From positions 210,066 through 274,065 of the forward strand of contig CAKSCV010000001.1 of the NCBI GenBank assembly GCA_934444645.1: a DNA stretch of 64,000 bases, given 5' to 3'. Of the stretch, positions 8,649-18,388 are shown one piece after another. Source of the stretch: an uncultured Eubacteriales bacterium (lineage in GTDB: Bacteria; Bacillota; Clostridia; Oscillospirales; CAG-382). Position 1 is the stretch's first letter; the number at the start of each line of letters is the position of its first letter. The translations under genes and the position numbers were made by a program. The notes under the pieces were generated by a model. It was given only the letters and a program-made list of their open reading frames with translations, ran no database searches and was not told where the DNA came from.

Positions 8649-9929
8649 ATGAGTTATCTTTCGATGGACAGCCATCAGTTAGAGGAAAAGGAAAGCGAAC
8701 TTATAAAGGAATATCAGGCGTTAAAGGCGAATGGACTTAACATCAACATGACGCGCGGCAAGCCCTGCAAAGAGCAGCTTGACCTGTCTGAGCCGATGCT
8801 TACGGCCATTGCCACCAATGCCGACTGCTATACCGATTATGGCTTCGACTGCCGCAACTACGGCTTGGTAGACGGTCTTGACTATGCCAAAAAGATGTTC
8901 TCGGATATTATCGGCGTGCCGTGGAATCAGATCATTGTCGGCGGCAACTCCAGTCTGAACTTAATGTACGATGCGGTGGCACGCTATATGCTGTACGGCG
9001 TGAACGGCGAAACGCCTTGGGTCAAGCAAGAAAAAATCAAGTTTCTGTGTCCTGTTCCGGGCTATGACCGGCATTTCGGCATCTGTGAATCGCTCGGTAT
9101 CGAAATGGTCAATGTGCCGCTGCTTGCGGACGGACCGGATATGAGCATGGTTCAAGAGCTTATCAAAGACCCGACCGTCAAGGGTATGTGGTGCGTGCCG
9201 AAATACTCCAATCCGACCGGCATTACGTATTCGGCAAGCGTTGTGCGCCGTATCGCTTCCATGAAGCCGGCGGCAAAGGATTTCCGCTTGTTCTGGGATA
9301 ACGCGTATGCGGTGCATGATCTTTACGATGAGGGCGATACGCTTGTCGATATTCTTCCGGAATGTGAAAAATACGGCAACGGCAATTTGCCGCTTATTTT
9401 CATGTCCACGTCCAAAATCAGCTATCCCGGCTCGGGTGTTTCGGCACTCGGAGGCTCTAAAGAAAATATGGATTATATCAAATCCATCATGCAGCAGCAG
9501 ACCATCGGACACGATAAGATGAATATGTGGCGTCATGTGCGCTATTTTAAGTCGGCGGACGGCATTCGCGCGTATATGAAAAAACACGCGGCTATTTTGC
9601 GCCCAAAATTTGAAATATGCGAAAAGGTGCTTGAGGAAAACCTTGCCGATACCGGTATTGCCATGTGGACAAAGCCGAAAGGCGGCTATTTTATCAGCTT
9701 AAATGTGTACGCAGGCTGTGCCTTGAAAACAGTGGCTCTTGCCAAAGAAGCCGGTGTTGTCGTGACCGAAGCCGGTGCGACTTTCCCGTATCATAAAGAC
9801 CCGGGCGATACCAACATCCGCATCGCACCGTCCTTCCCGACGGTCGAAGAGCTTGAACAGGGCATGAAGGTGCTTTGCGTGAGTGCAAAGCTTGCTTCCG
9901 TGCAAAAACTGCTTGAAGAAAAGAAATAA
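8649..9929 (+). CDS. PLP-dependent aminotransferase, aspartate aminotransferase Id / MocR-like class I fold
   Basis: A fold-type I aminotransferase of 426 aa. Landmarks are NINMTRGKPCKEQLDLS near the N terminus, IIVGGNSSLNLMYD in the cofactor pocket, KYSNPTGITY (the Asn-Pro contact with substrate and PLP), FWDNAYAVHDL (the Asp-x-x-Tyr pair), and MSTSKISYPGSG with the Schiff-base lysine. This pattern fits the family often annotated as aspartate aminotransferase subgroup Id; the exact substrate is uncertain. Start: ATG 8649, after AAAGGATCTG; an earlier ATG at 8616 has no ribosome site. It leads an operon with purB. Aspartate/fumarate chemistry links the two loosely, which is inference. Confidence 0.85.
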   Translation: MSYLSMDSHQLEEKESELIKEYQALKANGLNINMTRGKPCKEQLDLSEPMLTAIATNADCYTDYGFDCRNYGLVDGLDYAKKMFSDIIGVPWNQIIVGGNSSLNLMYDAVARYMLYGVNGETPWVKQEKIKFLCPVPGYDRHFGICESLGIEMVNVPLLADGPDMSMVQELIKDPTVKGMWCVPKYSNPTGITYSASVVRRIASMKPAAKDFRLFWDNAYAVHDLYDEGDTLVDILPECEKYGNGNLPLIFMSTSKISYPGSGVSALGGSKENMDYIKSIMQQQTIGHDKMNMWRHVRYFKSADGIRAYMKKHAAILRPKFEICEKVLEENLADTGIAMWTKPKGGYFISLNVYAGCALKTVALAKEAGVVVTEAGATFPYHKDPGDTNIRIAPSFPTVEELEQGMKVLCVSAKLASVQKLLEEKK

Positions 9930-9962
9930 TAAACCGATTGTTCCAACACAAAGGAGATTGTC

Positions 9963-11399
9963 ATGCCGGATTATAATTCTTATGTCAGCCCATTTTCCAC
10001 ACGTTATGCCTCCAAAGAGATGCAGTATGTGTTCTCCGCAAATATGAAATTTACCACTTGGCGCAGACTTTGGCTCTCACTTGCCAAGGCCGAGAAGACA
10101 CTCGGTCTTGATATTACCGATGCGCAGTTAAACGAAATGGCGGCACATTTGGACGATGTCGACTATGCTGTCGCCGAAGCAAGAGAAAAAGAAGTCCGTC
10201 ACGATGTCATGGCGCACGTATATACCTTTGGAAAAGCCTGTCCGACGGCCGCTCCCATTATCCATTTGGGCGCAACGTCCTGTTATGTCGGCGATAACGC
10301 CGATATCATCGGACTTCGTGAGGCCATGAAGATCGTTGAAAAAAAGCTGTGCTCGGTCATTGCCAACCTTTCGGAATTTGCCTTGAAATACAAAAATATG
10401 CCTTGCCTTGCCTATACACATCTCCAACCGGCACAGGCGACCACCGTCGGTAAGCGCGCCACGCTTTGGATCAACGAACTGTTATATGACCTCGATGAAC
10501 TGCGTTACCGTCTGTCCTCTCTCAAAATGTTAGGCTCAAAGGGAACGACCGGTACGCAGGCCAGCTTTATGGAGCTGTTCGAAGGCGATTCGGAAAAGGT
10601 GAAGAAGTTAGAAGAGCTTATCTGTACCGATTTCGGCTTTGATGGTGTTGTTCCGGTTTCCGGTCAAACCTATTCCCGCAAGGTAGACGCGGCAATTTTG
10701 GCAACACTTTCCGGCATTGCTCAAAGCGCCTATAAATTTGCCAATGACCTTCGTATTCTGCAATCCTTCAAGGAAATGGAAGAACCCTTCGAAGCGCATC
10801 AGATCGGCTCCTCGGCTATGCCGTATAAACGCAATCCCATGCGCAGTGAGCGAATTTGTGCGCTTGCTCGCTATGTCATCTGCGATTCGCTCAATCCGGC
10901 ATTTACGGCGGCGACCCAATGGTTTGAGAGAACGCTCGACGATTCTGCCAACAAGCGTATTTCGGTTGCAGAGGCCTTTTTGGCGGTCGATTCGATTCTA
11001 AATATTTACATGAACGTGACAAACGGCCTTGTGGTATATCCGAAGATGGTTCGTTCGCGTCTGATGGCGGAACTGCCGTTTATGGCAAGCGAAAACATCA
11101 TGATGGACGCTGTCAAGCGCGGCGGAAACCGTCAGGAGCTGCATGAACGCATCCGCGAACACGCCATGGCTGCCGGCAAGGTCGTCAAAGAGCTTGGTGA
11201 ACCGAACGACCTTCTTGAACGTATTGCAGCAGATCCGGCATTCGGGCTTTCCATGGAGGATCTCGATAAGATCGTTGTTCCCGAAAACTATACCGGCCGC
11301 AGTGCCGAACAGGTCAAAGAGTTCATCGAAAACTGTGTAAAACCGGCACTTGCCGCATTCCATGGCGAACTCGGCAAGGACTATGAGTTAACTGTATAA
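9963..11399 (+). CDS. purB: Adenylosuccinate lyase
   Basis: A fumarase/aspartase superfamily enzyme (478 aa) that splits SAICAR and adenylosuccinate in purine synthesis, releasing fumarate. It has the three family regions: VRHDVMAHVYTFG with the acid/base His, TSCYVGDNADI, and the signature loop GSSAMPYKRNPMRSE. The length and central helical bundle match the eukaryote-like or long PurB form. It is preceded by AAAGGAGATTGTC and lies 33 bp after the aminotransferase, so the two are probably co-transcribed. Confidence 0.94.
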   Translation: MPDYNSYVSPFSTRYASKEMQYVFSANMKFTTWRRLWLSLAKAEKTLGLDITDAQLNEMAAHLDDVDYAVAEAREKEVRHDVMAHVYTFGKACPTAAPIIHLGATSCYVGDNADIIGLREAMKIVEKKLCSVIANLSEFALKYKNMPCLAYTHLQPAQATTVGKRATLWINELLYDLDELRYRLSSLKMLGSKGTTGTQASFMELFEGDSEKVKKLEELICTDFGFDGVVPVSGQTYSRKVDAAILATLSGIAQSAYKFANDLRILQSFKEMEEPFEAHQIGSSAMPYKRNPMRSERICALARYVICDSLNPAFTAATQWFERTLDDSANKRISVAEAFLAVDSILNIYMNVTNGLVVYPKMVRSRLMAELPFMASENIMMDAVKRGGNRQELHERIREHAMAAGKVVKELGEPNDLLERIAADPAFGLSMEDLDKIVVPENYTGRSAEQVKEFIENCVKPALAAFHGELGKDYELTV

Positions 11400-11414
11400 A
11401 AGGAAGACAGAATC

Positions 11415-12206
11415 GTGGAAGACATTAAACTGTGGGAAAATGGAACACCCTATTACAATGCAGAATACGGACAGCCGGAAACGACGATAACGCCGTATCT
11501 TTTAGAGGATGATAACACCGATAAAGGCCTTGTCATCGTGTGTCCGGGCGGCGGTTATTCGGGACGTGCCGGCCATGAGGGAAAACCGATTGCCGAGCTT
11601 TTGAACAAAGCCGGAATTTCGTCATTGGTTCTCAATTACCGCGTTGCGCCTTACAAACACCCGGCAGAGCTTTCCGACGCGAACCGCGCGGTTCGCTTTG
11701 CACGCTATCATGCCAAAGAATGGGGCGTAAACCCGGAAAAAATCGGTATTTTAGGCTTTTCCGCCGGCGGCCACCTTGCTGTGAGCACTTGTGAGCATTA
11801 TGACAGCGGCAAAACCGACGGAGACGCCATCGACCGCGTTTCCAGCCGCCCGAATGCCGGAATCTTCTGCTATCCGGTGGTTACCATGAAAGAATATACG
11901 CACAAAGGCTCAAAGGATAACCTGCTCGGACCGAATCCTGACCCGAAATTAGTCGATAAAATGTCCGGCGAATGCAGCGTTCCGGACGATTGTCCGCCTG
12001 CGTTTATCTGGCATACGGCGGACGATACCTGCGTGGATGTCAACAACAGCCTGCTTCTTGCACAGGCACTTCATGCCAAAAAGATTCCGTTTGAAATGCA
12101 TATTTTCCCGAACGGCAACCATGGCAGAGGCTTGGCAGAGGATGTGGAAGGCACCTGCCAATGGGGACAGCTTATGATTAATTGGCTGAAGACAATGAAG
12201 TTCTGA
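11415..12206 (+). CDS. Alpha/beta hydrolase, acetyl-esterase-like
   Basis: A 263-aa alpha/beta hydrolase of the BD-FAE / acetyl-xylan esterase-like type. There is an oxyanion loop CPGGGYSGRAGHEG, a nucleophile elbow GFSAGGH (Ser near residue 118), an Asp in HTADDTCVD, and a terminal His in FPNGNHGRGL; together these give a complete Ser-Asp-His triad. No signal peptide, so it is probably cytoplasmic. Start is GTG at 11415, 6-7 nt after AAAGGAAGA and 15 bp past purB, in the same operon. The substrate is likely a small acyl ester such as an acetylated sugar, which is inference from the family. Confidence 0.88.
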   Translation: MEDIKLWENGTPYYNAEYGQPETTITPYLLEDDNTDKGLVIVCPGGGYSGRAGHEGKPIAELLNKAGISSLVLNYRVAPYKHPAELSDANRAVRFARYHAKEWGVNPEKIGILGFSAGGHLAVSTCEHYDSGKTDGDAIDRVSSRPNAGIFCYPVVTMKEYTHKGSKDNLLGPNPDPKLVDKMSGECSVPDDCPPAFIWHTADDTCVDVNNSLLLAQALHAKKIPFEMHIFPNGNHGRGLAEDVEGTCQWGQLMINWLKTMKF

Positions 12207-12226
12207 CACAGTTCATATAATCTGAC

Positions 12227-12262
12227 AAAAACCGTTTACCTTGTCTGGATAAACGGTTTTTT
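12227..12262. terminator. Bidirectional terminator between esterase and pepT
   Basis: AAAAACCGTTTA and TAAACGGTTTTTT are inverted around an 11-base loop. The A tract on one side and T tract on the other let it serve both the esterase operon (+) and the opp-pepT operon (-). Confidence 0.88.
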
Positions 12263-12273
12263 CGTGCAGTAAA

Positions 12274-13452
12274 CTAAGCTTCACTTGCTGATACAAGCTT
12301 GACCAAAACCTCAGTCATCTTTTCTAAAGCCTTGACGGGAATGGCCTCATAAATGCTGTGAAAGCCCATGCCGCCTGTGGAAAGGTTGGGACAGGGAAGC
12401 CCTTCAAAGCTGAGCCTTGCTCCGTCCGTGCCGCCGCGAATGGCGGTGATTTCCGGCGTAACGCCGCATGCGCGCATCGCGTTTTCGGCACGCTTTACAA
12501 TTTCCGGATATTTGTCAATAATCACGCGCATATTGCGGTAGCTGTCCGTGACAGTCAAATCAAACGTATTTTCGCCGTATTTGCGGTTTAGATAACGAAC
12601 TGTATCGGCTATAAACGCTTTGCGCTTTTCAAACATTTCATCGCTGTGGTCGCGAATGAGCATATGCAAAGAAGCCGTCGTTTCGTCGCCTTCAACCGCA
12701 TTGATGTGGTAAAAGCCTTCATAGCCCTCGGTGTGAGCAGGTGTTTCAGCCGGCGGCAAAAGCGCGATAAACTCATGCAAAAACAGAATGGCGTTTCGCA
12801 TCTTATTTTTTGCCGAGCCGGGATGGGTGTTAATGCCGTGGACGATGAGTTTTACCGACGCGGCGTTGAAGTTTTCGCATTCAATCCCGCCTAATTCGCC
12901 GCCGTCAACCGTGTAAGCATACACGGCGTCAAAGCGTTCAAAATCAAACTTGTCCGCGCCGCGTCCGATCTCCTCGTCGGGCGTAAAGCAAATGCTGATT
13001 TGACCGTGCTTGACGGTTTTATCTTTCATAAGTGCGTCACACGCGGCGATGATTTCGGCAACACCGGCTTTGTCATCCGCACCTAAAAGCGTGGTGTGGT
13101 CGGTGACAATCAGCTGTTCGTCGTGGTAACGCTTGTCAACCATAGGCGCATTATTTCCGTCAAACGTGATAATCTGTGGTTTTACGTCTTTGCCGCTTAC
13201 ATCGGGAGAGGTATCCATATGTGCGATAAGGCCGATTTTCGGAACATTTTCCATACCCGTGCTTGCCGGCACATGCCCGTATACATAGCCGTTTTCGTCA
13301 CGCATGGCATCGGTTAGCCCGATGTCTTTTAATTCTTTCACCAAATAGTCGGCAAGTATCAGCTGTTTTGCTGTGGAAGGGCAGGTATCGCTTGTTTCGT
13401 CGGAAGTTGTGTCAAAGGTCACATAGGTTAAGAATCTGTCGATTACTGTCAT
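12274..13452 (-). CDS. pepT: Peptidase T (tripeptide aminopeptidase)
   Basis: M20-family zinc aminopeptidase (392 aa) that trims the N-terminal residue of tripeptides in the cytoplasm. Metal ligands are visible in GLIAHMDTSPD, DDKAGVAEI, FTPDEEIGRGADKFD, and the C-terminal GGMGFHSIYEAIP. The lid or dimer segment follows VKLIVHGINTHPGSAKNKM. GGAGGAACACC precedes the ATG. It sits 96 bp after oppA at the end of the oligopeptide-permease operon, so imported peptides would be hydrolysed by the last gene of the same unit. Confidence 0.95.
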   Translation of the reverse strand: MTVIDRFLTYVTFDTTSDETSDTCPSTAKQLILADYLVKELKDIGLTDAMRDENGYVYGHVPASTGMENVPKIGLIAHMDTSPDVSGKDVKPQIITFDGNNAPMVDKRYHDEQLIVTDHTTLLGADDKAGVAEIIAACDALMKDKTVKHGQISICFTPDEEIGRGADKFDFERFDAVYAYTVDGGELGGIECENFNAASVKLIVHGINTHPGSAKNKMRNAILFLHEFIALLPPAETPAHTEGYEGFYHINAVEGDETTASLHMLIRDHSDEMFEKRKAFIADTVRYLNRKYGENTFDLTVTDSYRNMRVIIDKYPEIVKRAENAMRACGVTPEITAIRGGTDGARLSFEGLPCPNLSTGGMGFHSIYEAIPVKALEKMTEVLVKLVSASEA

Positions 13453-13494
13453 GGTGTTCCTCCGAATTTCAGAATTTTTGCGTGTTTGCTGAAA

Positions 13495-13526
13495 CCGCCC
13501 ACGTCACCGGTAAGCGACGTGGGCGG
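13495..13526 (-). terminator. Intercistronic GC-rich hairpin between oppA and pepT
   Basis: CCGCCCACGTC pairs perfectly with GACGTGGGCGG across a 10-base loop. No strong T tract follows, so it may be a partial terminator or an mRNA-stabilising hairpin that favours oppA over pepT. Confidence 0.7.
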
Positions 13527-13548
13527 CGGTTATTTAGCGAATAGCTGA

Positions 13549-15231
13549 TTATTCAACGTAAGCGTACTGTAAGTACCAATAGCCGTACGGGCTGTGCCAG
13601 CTGCCTTTGAGCGACGGGCTCTGGAGCCAGAAGTCGTTGTAGTAAGCAACCGGAATGAAAGCATAATCTTCCATAGCGATCTTTTCAGCAGCGTGAAGCT
13701 GTGCAAAGTGCTCAGCCGGATCAGCAACCTTGGAAGCGTCGATAGCGGCATCAAATTCCGGATTGTTGTATTTACCGTCGTTGTTGCCGTTGGAGGAATA
13801 GAACAGTTCGATCATGTTGGAGGCATCGTTGTAGTCCATAACCCAACCGTTACGAGCCATTTCGTATTCACCGGCACGACGCTGCGGCGTGAAGGAGGCC
13901 CATTCAACCTTGTCGATGTTCAAGGTGATACCGAGTTCCTTGTAAGCCTGCTGTAAGTATTCGGCAAGCGGAATGTGGTAACCAGTTTCGTTGGTGGAGT
14001 AGGTGATGGTCGGGAAGCCTTCGCCGTTCGGATAACCGGCTTCTGCAAGAGCAGCCTTAGCTTCTTCAAGGTCAGCAGCGAAATCCTCACCGATGTAGGT
14101 CTTGCCGCCGTTGGCAGCTTTGGAGTTGTCCAAAAACATACCTTCTGCGTCAACAACACCCGGACCGACATAATTGTATGCCGGCGAATACGTTCCCTGC
14201 ATAACAGTGTTTGCAACGTATTCACGGTCGATGGCGAGGGTGAGGGCCTTGCGGACGAGTGGATTCTGGAAAATTTCCTTGTTGAGGTTCATGCTGATGT
14301 AGTAGGTGCCGAGGATCGGATCAACATGGAAGTCTTCTTTGCCGGTGAGGCTCGGAATTTCTTCGGTCGGAACATCCTTGATGAGCTGAGCCGTGCCGCT
14401 GTTGTAAGCCGCAAACGAAGCGCTGGAATCTTCAAGAAGCAAGAACGTAAGAGTGTCGGTAACGATCTTGGAGTTATCCCAACCGCCGACATAGTTCGGG
14501 TTCTTCTTGCAAACGATGCGTTCGTTGGGCGTCCATTCACTGATCATGTACGGACCGTTGCAAACGTAGGTTTCCGGCTTGACTGCCCAAGCATCGCCGT
14601 TTGCGGTGATGGTAGCTTCGTTGACCGGGCTGAGGGGAGCGAATGCGGCGAGCTTATCAAAGTAAGAGCAGGGATAAGCAAGAACGATGGTAAGAGTTTT
14701 GCCGTCTTCGCTTGCCTTAACGTTTAATAAATCCTTGTTCGGTTCGGTGGTGGGGTCGCCGGTATTGGGATCGGGATTGCCGCAAGCGTCGGCATAACCC
14801 TCAACCATACCGATAACAGTTTCTGCGTAGGGGGATGCGAGGTCAAGATCGGTAAGACGTTTGAAGGCATATTCAAAGTCTTTTGCGGTAAGCTCAGAGC
14901 CGTCCGACCACTTAAGACCGTCACGCATGGTGAAGGTCCAGGTAAGACCGTCGTCGCTGACTTCCCATTTTTCTGCCTGACCGCCGACAACATTGTTGTC
15001 TTTGTCAATGATGAGAAGGGGTTCAAACAGGGTAACAAGCATATTACCGCCGTCTACGGCACTGTTGAGTGCCGGGTCAAGAGTTTCGGGGTTCGGACCG
15101 ATCTGTACGGTCACTGCCGAAGCCTTTGTTTTAGTGTCGTCTTCTTTCTTTCCGCAAGCCGTCATGCCGACGAGCATGGAGGAGGAGAGAGTCAGAGCCA
15201 TAACAATTGCCGCTATTCTCTTGAGTTTCAT
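13549..15231 (-). CDS. oppA: Oligopeptide ABC transporter substrate-binding lipoprotein
   Basis: A family 5 extracellular solute-binding protein of 560 aa. A lipoprotein signal peptide ends LVGMTAC, with the lipidated Cys near residue 27, followed by KKEDDTKTKA. Family features include IGPNPETLDPALNSAVDGGN, WTFTMRDGLKWSDGSELTAKDFEYAFKR, and NPLVRKALTLAIDREYV. It captures peptides outside the membrane and delivers them to OppBC. In the minus-strand unit it follows oppF across a 91-bp gap with a small hairpin, a common arrangement for raising binding-protein expression. AAAGAGGCG precedes the ATG. Confidence 0.95.
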   Translation of the reverse strand: MKLKRIAAIVMALTLSSSMLVGMTACGKKEDDTKTKASAVTVQIGPNPETLDPALNSAVDGGNMLVTLFEPLLIIDKDNNVVGGQAEKWEVSDDGLTWTFTMRDGLKWSDGSELTAKDFEYAFKRLTDLDLASPYAETVIGMVEGYADACGNPDPNTGDPTTEPNKDLLNVKASEDGKTLTIVLAYPCSYFDKLAAFAPLSPVNEATITANGDAWAVKPETYVCNGPYMISEWTPNERIVCKKNPNYVGGWDNSKIVTDTLTFLLLEDSSASFAAYNSGTAQLIKDVPTEEIPSLTGKEDFHVDPILGTYYISMNLNKEIFQNPLVRKALTLAIDREYVANTVMQGTYSPAYNYVGPGVVDAEGMFLDNSKAANGGKTYIGEDFAADLEEAKAALAEAGYPNGEGFPTITYSTNETGYHIPLAEYLQQAYKELGITLNIDKVEWASFTPQRRAGEYEMARNGWVMDYNDASNMIELFYSSNGNNDGKYNNPEFDAAIDASKVADPAEHFAQLHAAEKIAMEDYAFIPVAYYNDFWLQSPSLKGSWHSPYGYWYLQYAYVE

Positions 15232-15322
15232 GGAATCGCCTCTTTCTTAAAATTTACGGCTTTTGCCGCATGAATTTATATCCACCGCCCGTCGGACGGA
15301 TAGATAACAAAGGTGTCGCGAT

Positions 15323-16315
15323 TTAGTGGACTTTATGCAGATTGTGACAAGCCACAAAATGCCCCGGTGACACTTCGGTAAGCTGCGGGCAAACGGCCGC
15401 GCACTCTTCCGTGGCATACGGGCATCTTGTGCGGAACCGGCAGCCGCTCGGCGGATTTAAGGGGCTGGGGACATCGCCTTGCAGCGGAATGCGCTTGGAA
15501 GTGCGCGCCGTGATCGGGTCGGCTTCGGGGATGGCCGAAATCAGGCTTTTGGTATACGGATGCAGGCTGTGCGAAATCAGTTCGAAGCTTTCGGCAAGCT
15601 CGACAAGCTTTCCTAAGTACATAACGCCGATTCGGTCAGAAATGTGACGCACAATGCTTAAGTCGTGTGCAATGAATAAATAGGTCAGACCGAGGTCATG
15701 CTGCAGATCCTCAAACATGTTGACAACCTGTGCCTGAATCGAAACGTCGAGTGCCGAGACCGGCTCGTCGCACACAATGAATTCGGGATTTACGGCAAGC
15801 GCACGGGCAATGCCGACACGCTGACGCTGACCGCCGGAGAATTCGTGCGGATAGCGGTTGGCGTGCTCGCTGTTTAAGCCGACGCGCTCCAAAAGCGAAA
15901 TAATGCGGTCGCGGCGTTCATTTTTGTTTGCGGCAAGCTTGTGAATATCGATGGCTTCACCGACAATGTCGCCAATGGTCATGCGCGGGTCAAGACTGGC
16001 ATACGGGTCTTGGAACACCATCTGCATCTTGCGGCGATAGGGGAGCATATCGACGGCGGTATGGCTTGCTTTGTCAGAAATCACGTTTCCGTCGTAAATA
16101 ATGGTTCCGTCGGTCGGCTCGTACAAACGCAAAAGCGTACGTCCGACAGTGGTTTTTCCGCAGCCGGATTCACCGACAAGGCCCAACGTTTCGCCATGGT
16201 AAATGTAGAACGAAACATCATCCACGGCCTGCACAAACTGCTTGCGGCGGCCTCCTTTGACCGGAAAGTACTGCTGTAAGTGCTGTACTTCGACTAATTT
16301 TTTCTGCTCACTCAC
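15323..16315 (-). CDS. oppF: Oligopeptide ABC transporter ATPase OppF
   Basis: ATP-binding subunit, 330 aa. Walker A is GESGCGKTTVGRTLL, the ABC signature FSGGQRQRVGIARAL, Walker B FIVCDEPVSALD. The C-terminal oligopeptide-transporter extension holds cysteines (CRFRTRCPYATEECAAVCP), the possible iron-sulfur pattern seen in this subfamily. The reading frame runs further upstream, but GTG at 16315 follows AAAGGAGAGACTGTCG and yields VSEQKKLVEV. This start overlaps the oppD stop by 8 nt, indicating coupling. Confidence 0.93.
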   Translation of the reverse strand: MSEQKKLVEVQHLQQYFPVKGGRRKQFVQAVDDVSFYIYHGETLGLVGESGCGKTTVGRTLLRLYEPTDGTIIYDGNVISDKASHTAVDMLPYRRKMQMVFQDPYASLDPRMTIGDIVGEAIDIHKLAANKNERRDRIISLLERVGLNSEHANRYPHEFSGGQRQRVGIARALAVNPEFIVCDEPVSALDVSIQAQVVNMFEDLQHDLGLTYLFIAHDLSIVRHISDRIGVMYLGKLVELAESFELISHSLHPYTKSLISAIPEADPITARTSKRIPLQGDVPSPLNPPSGCRFRTRCPYATEECAAVCPQLTEVSPGHFVACHNLHKVH

Positions 16316-17312
16316 CGACAGTCTCTCCTTTCTCCGCGGCTTGCTTCTGCAATAGCCAGCAATGGCTGTAATGCGTTTCGGATAATTCCGTTTTGGGAGG
16401 CATCCGGTCAAGGCATACCTTCATGCAGGCGCGGCAGCGCGGTGCAAACGGACATCCTGCAGGCGGATTGAGAAGATCCACCGGCTGTCCTTCGATCGGG
16501 ATCAAGCGTTCGGTCTGCTCGACATTTAGCTTCGGAATGGAGCGGATCAGACCTTTGGTGTATTCGTGGCACGGGTTGTAGAAAATCTCATCAGCCGTAC
16601 CGTATTCTACAATGTGACCGGCATACATAACGGCGATTTTTTCGCACATGCTTGCCACAACGCCGAGGTCATGCGTGATCATGATAATACTCATGCCGAG
16701 CTTTTGGCGCAGCTCCTGCATCAGTTCCAAAATCTGTGCCTGGATGGTCACGTCGAGTGCCGTGGTCGGCTCATCGGCGATAAGCAGCTTCGGCTCGCAG
16801 GCGAGCGCGATGGCAATCATCACGCGCTGACGCATACCGCCGGAAAGCTCATGCGGATATTGCTTCAACCGCTTTTCCGGTTCGGTGATACCGACAAGCT
16901 CAATTAACTCTCGGGCGCGTTCATATGCTTCTTTTTTGGATTTTCCGGTGTGAAGGCGAATAACTTCGATAATTTGGTTGCCGATTGTGTAAACCGGATT
17001 AAGGCTGGTCATCGGATCTTGGAAAATGATGGATACTTCGTTTCCGCGGATCTTGCGCATTTCTTTTTCGGTCATCTTGTCAATCTGATGACCGTTAAAC
17101 CAGATAGAACCGCCGACAAGCTTGCCTGGGTAAGCGGTAAGCCCCATAACCGAATAGGCGGTGACCGATTTACCGGAGCCGGATTCACCGACAATACCGA
17201 GCACTTCTCCTTCGTTCATGGAGAAGGATACGCCGTTTAAGGCCTTGACTTCACCGGCCGGTGTGAAGAACGAGAGTCTTTCGTCTTTAATGTCCAATAA
17301 TTTATTACTCAT
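16308..17312 (-). CDS. oppD: Oligopeptide ABC transporter ATPase OppD
   Basis: Second ATPase subunit, 334 aa from the inner ATG. Walker A GESGSGKSVTAYSVMG, signature LSGGMRQRVMIAIAL, Walker B LLIADEPTTALD, and a C-terminal Cys cluster CPFAPRCRACMKVC. It pairs with OppF to drive peptide import. Two ATGs, at 17321 and 17312, share the GAGAGG ribosome site; the inner one has the better spacing. Confidence 0.93.
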   Translation of the reverse strand: MSNKLLDIKDERLSFFTPAGEVKALNGVSFSMNEGEVLGIVGESGSGKSVTAYSVMGLTAYPGKLVGGSIWFNGHQIDKMTEKEMRKIRGNEVSIIFQDPMTSLNPVYTIGNQIIEVIRLHTGKSKKEAYERARELIELVGITEPEKRLKQYPHELSGGMRQRVMIAIALACEPKLLIADEPTTALDVTIQAQILELMQELRQKLGMSIIMITHDLGVVASMCEKIAVMYAGHIVEYGTADEIFYNPCHEYTKGLIRSIPKLNVEQTERLIPIEGQPVDLLNPPAGCPFAPRCRACMKVCLDRMPPKTELSETHYSHCWLLQKQAAEKGETVGE

Positions 17313-17328
17313 ACGTCTCATTTTCCTC

Positions 17329-18369
17329 TCAGCTTTTTAGTTTCGGGTCAAAGGCATCACGCAGACCGTCGCCGAGAAGGTTGAAGGCCAAAATAATGAC
17401 GCTGATGAGAATTGCCGGCATGAACAATAAGTGCGGATAGGTGTTCATGCCTTTTACGGCATCGGTAGCAAGCGAACCGAGCGAAGGCATCGGCGCTGAT
17501 ACGCCAAGCCCTAAGAAGCTGAGGTAGCTTTCGGTGAAAATGGCAGACGGAATCTGCAGCGTTGTGGTAACGATAAGCGTACCGATGCAGTTGGTGAGCA
17601 GATGCTTGCGGATAATGCGGGATTTTCCGGCACCCATGGCACGTGCCGCCGTAACATATTCGGATTCTTTCAGAACCAGAATCTGTGAACGGGTAATGCG
17701 CGCCATGCCGACCCAGTATAACAGCACGAACACAAGAAAAATGGCAATCAAGTTCGGGCCGACCGTCTGCATCCATTTCAGACCCGGCAGCTGTGCCAAT
17801 TCCTCTAACCGCGGCTTTAAAATGACAGACAGCAGAATGATAAGCAATACATCGGGAATGGTGTACAAAATATCGGTGATACGCATCATGATATTGTCTA
17901 CCCAACCGCCGATAAAACCGGCAATTGCGCCATAGACTGAACCGACGACAAGCACGAGAGCTGCGCAGATAAGGCCGACCGTCAGACTGATACGCGTGCC
18001 CATCATCAAACGGGCGGCAAAGTCGCGTCCTAATTTATCGGTGCCGCAAATGTGCGGAAAAACGCTTTCACCGGCATCGATGCGCGCCTGCTCGGCTGAA
18101 CCGTAGGTGAAGGGCTTGAGATTTTCGCTGGTTTGAATCATCTGTTCGTAGCTGTAAGGCCAGAAGGAGGGAAGAATATAGGCGAAAATTATGACAATGA
18201 TCACAAATACAAGGCTGACCATCGCCACTTTGTTCTTGCGCAGCCGGCGTAAACCGTCTTTCCAGAAGTTTACGCTTTCGCGCATGACGACAAGGCTTTG
18301 CTTTTCATCGGGAGAAGCGAGAGCGAAGTCATCCGGATTCAGATGAAGACTCGGAAATTTCTTGTTCAT
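17329..18369 (-). CDS. oppC: Oligopeptide ABC transporter permease OppC
   Basis: Membrane permease, 346 aa. After an N-terminal cytoplasmic stretch there is one helix near residues 45-70, a large external loop, then five helices. The EAA coupling loop reads VTAARAMGAGKSRIIRKHLLTN. It forms the peptide channel with OppB. It overlaps no neighbour but is only 19 bp after oppB and 16 bp before oppD's preferred start. Confidence 0.94.
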   Translation of the reverse strand: MNKKFPSLHLNPDDFALASPDEKQSLVVMRESVNFWKDGLRRLRKNKVAMVSLVFVIIVIIFAYILPSFWPYSYEQMIQTSENLKPFTYGSAEQARIDAGESVFPHICGTDKLGRDFAARLMMGTRISLTVGLICAALVLVVGSVYGAIAGFIGGWVDNIMMRITDILYTIPDVLLIILLSVILKPRLEELAQLPGLKWMQTVGPNLIAIFLVFVLLYWVGMARITRSQILVLKESEYVTAARAMGAGKSRIIRKHLLTNCIGTLIVTTTLQIPSAIFTESYLSFLGLGVSAPMPSLGSLATDAVKGMNTYPHLLFMPAILISVIILAFNLLGDGLRDAFDPKLKS

Positions 18370-18388
18370 AGGTTCTCTCTGCTGCTCC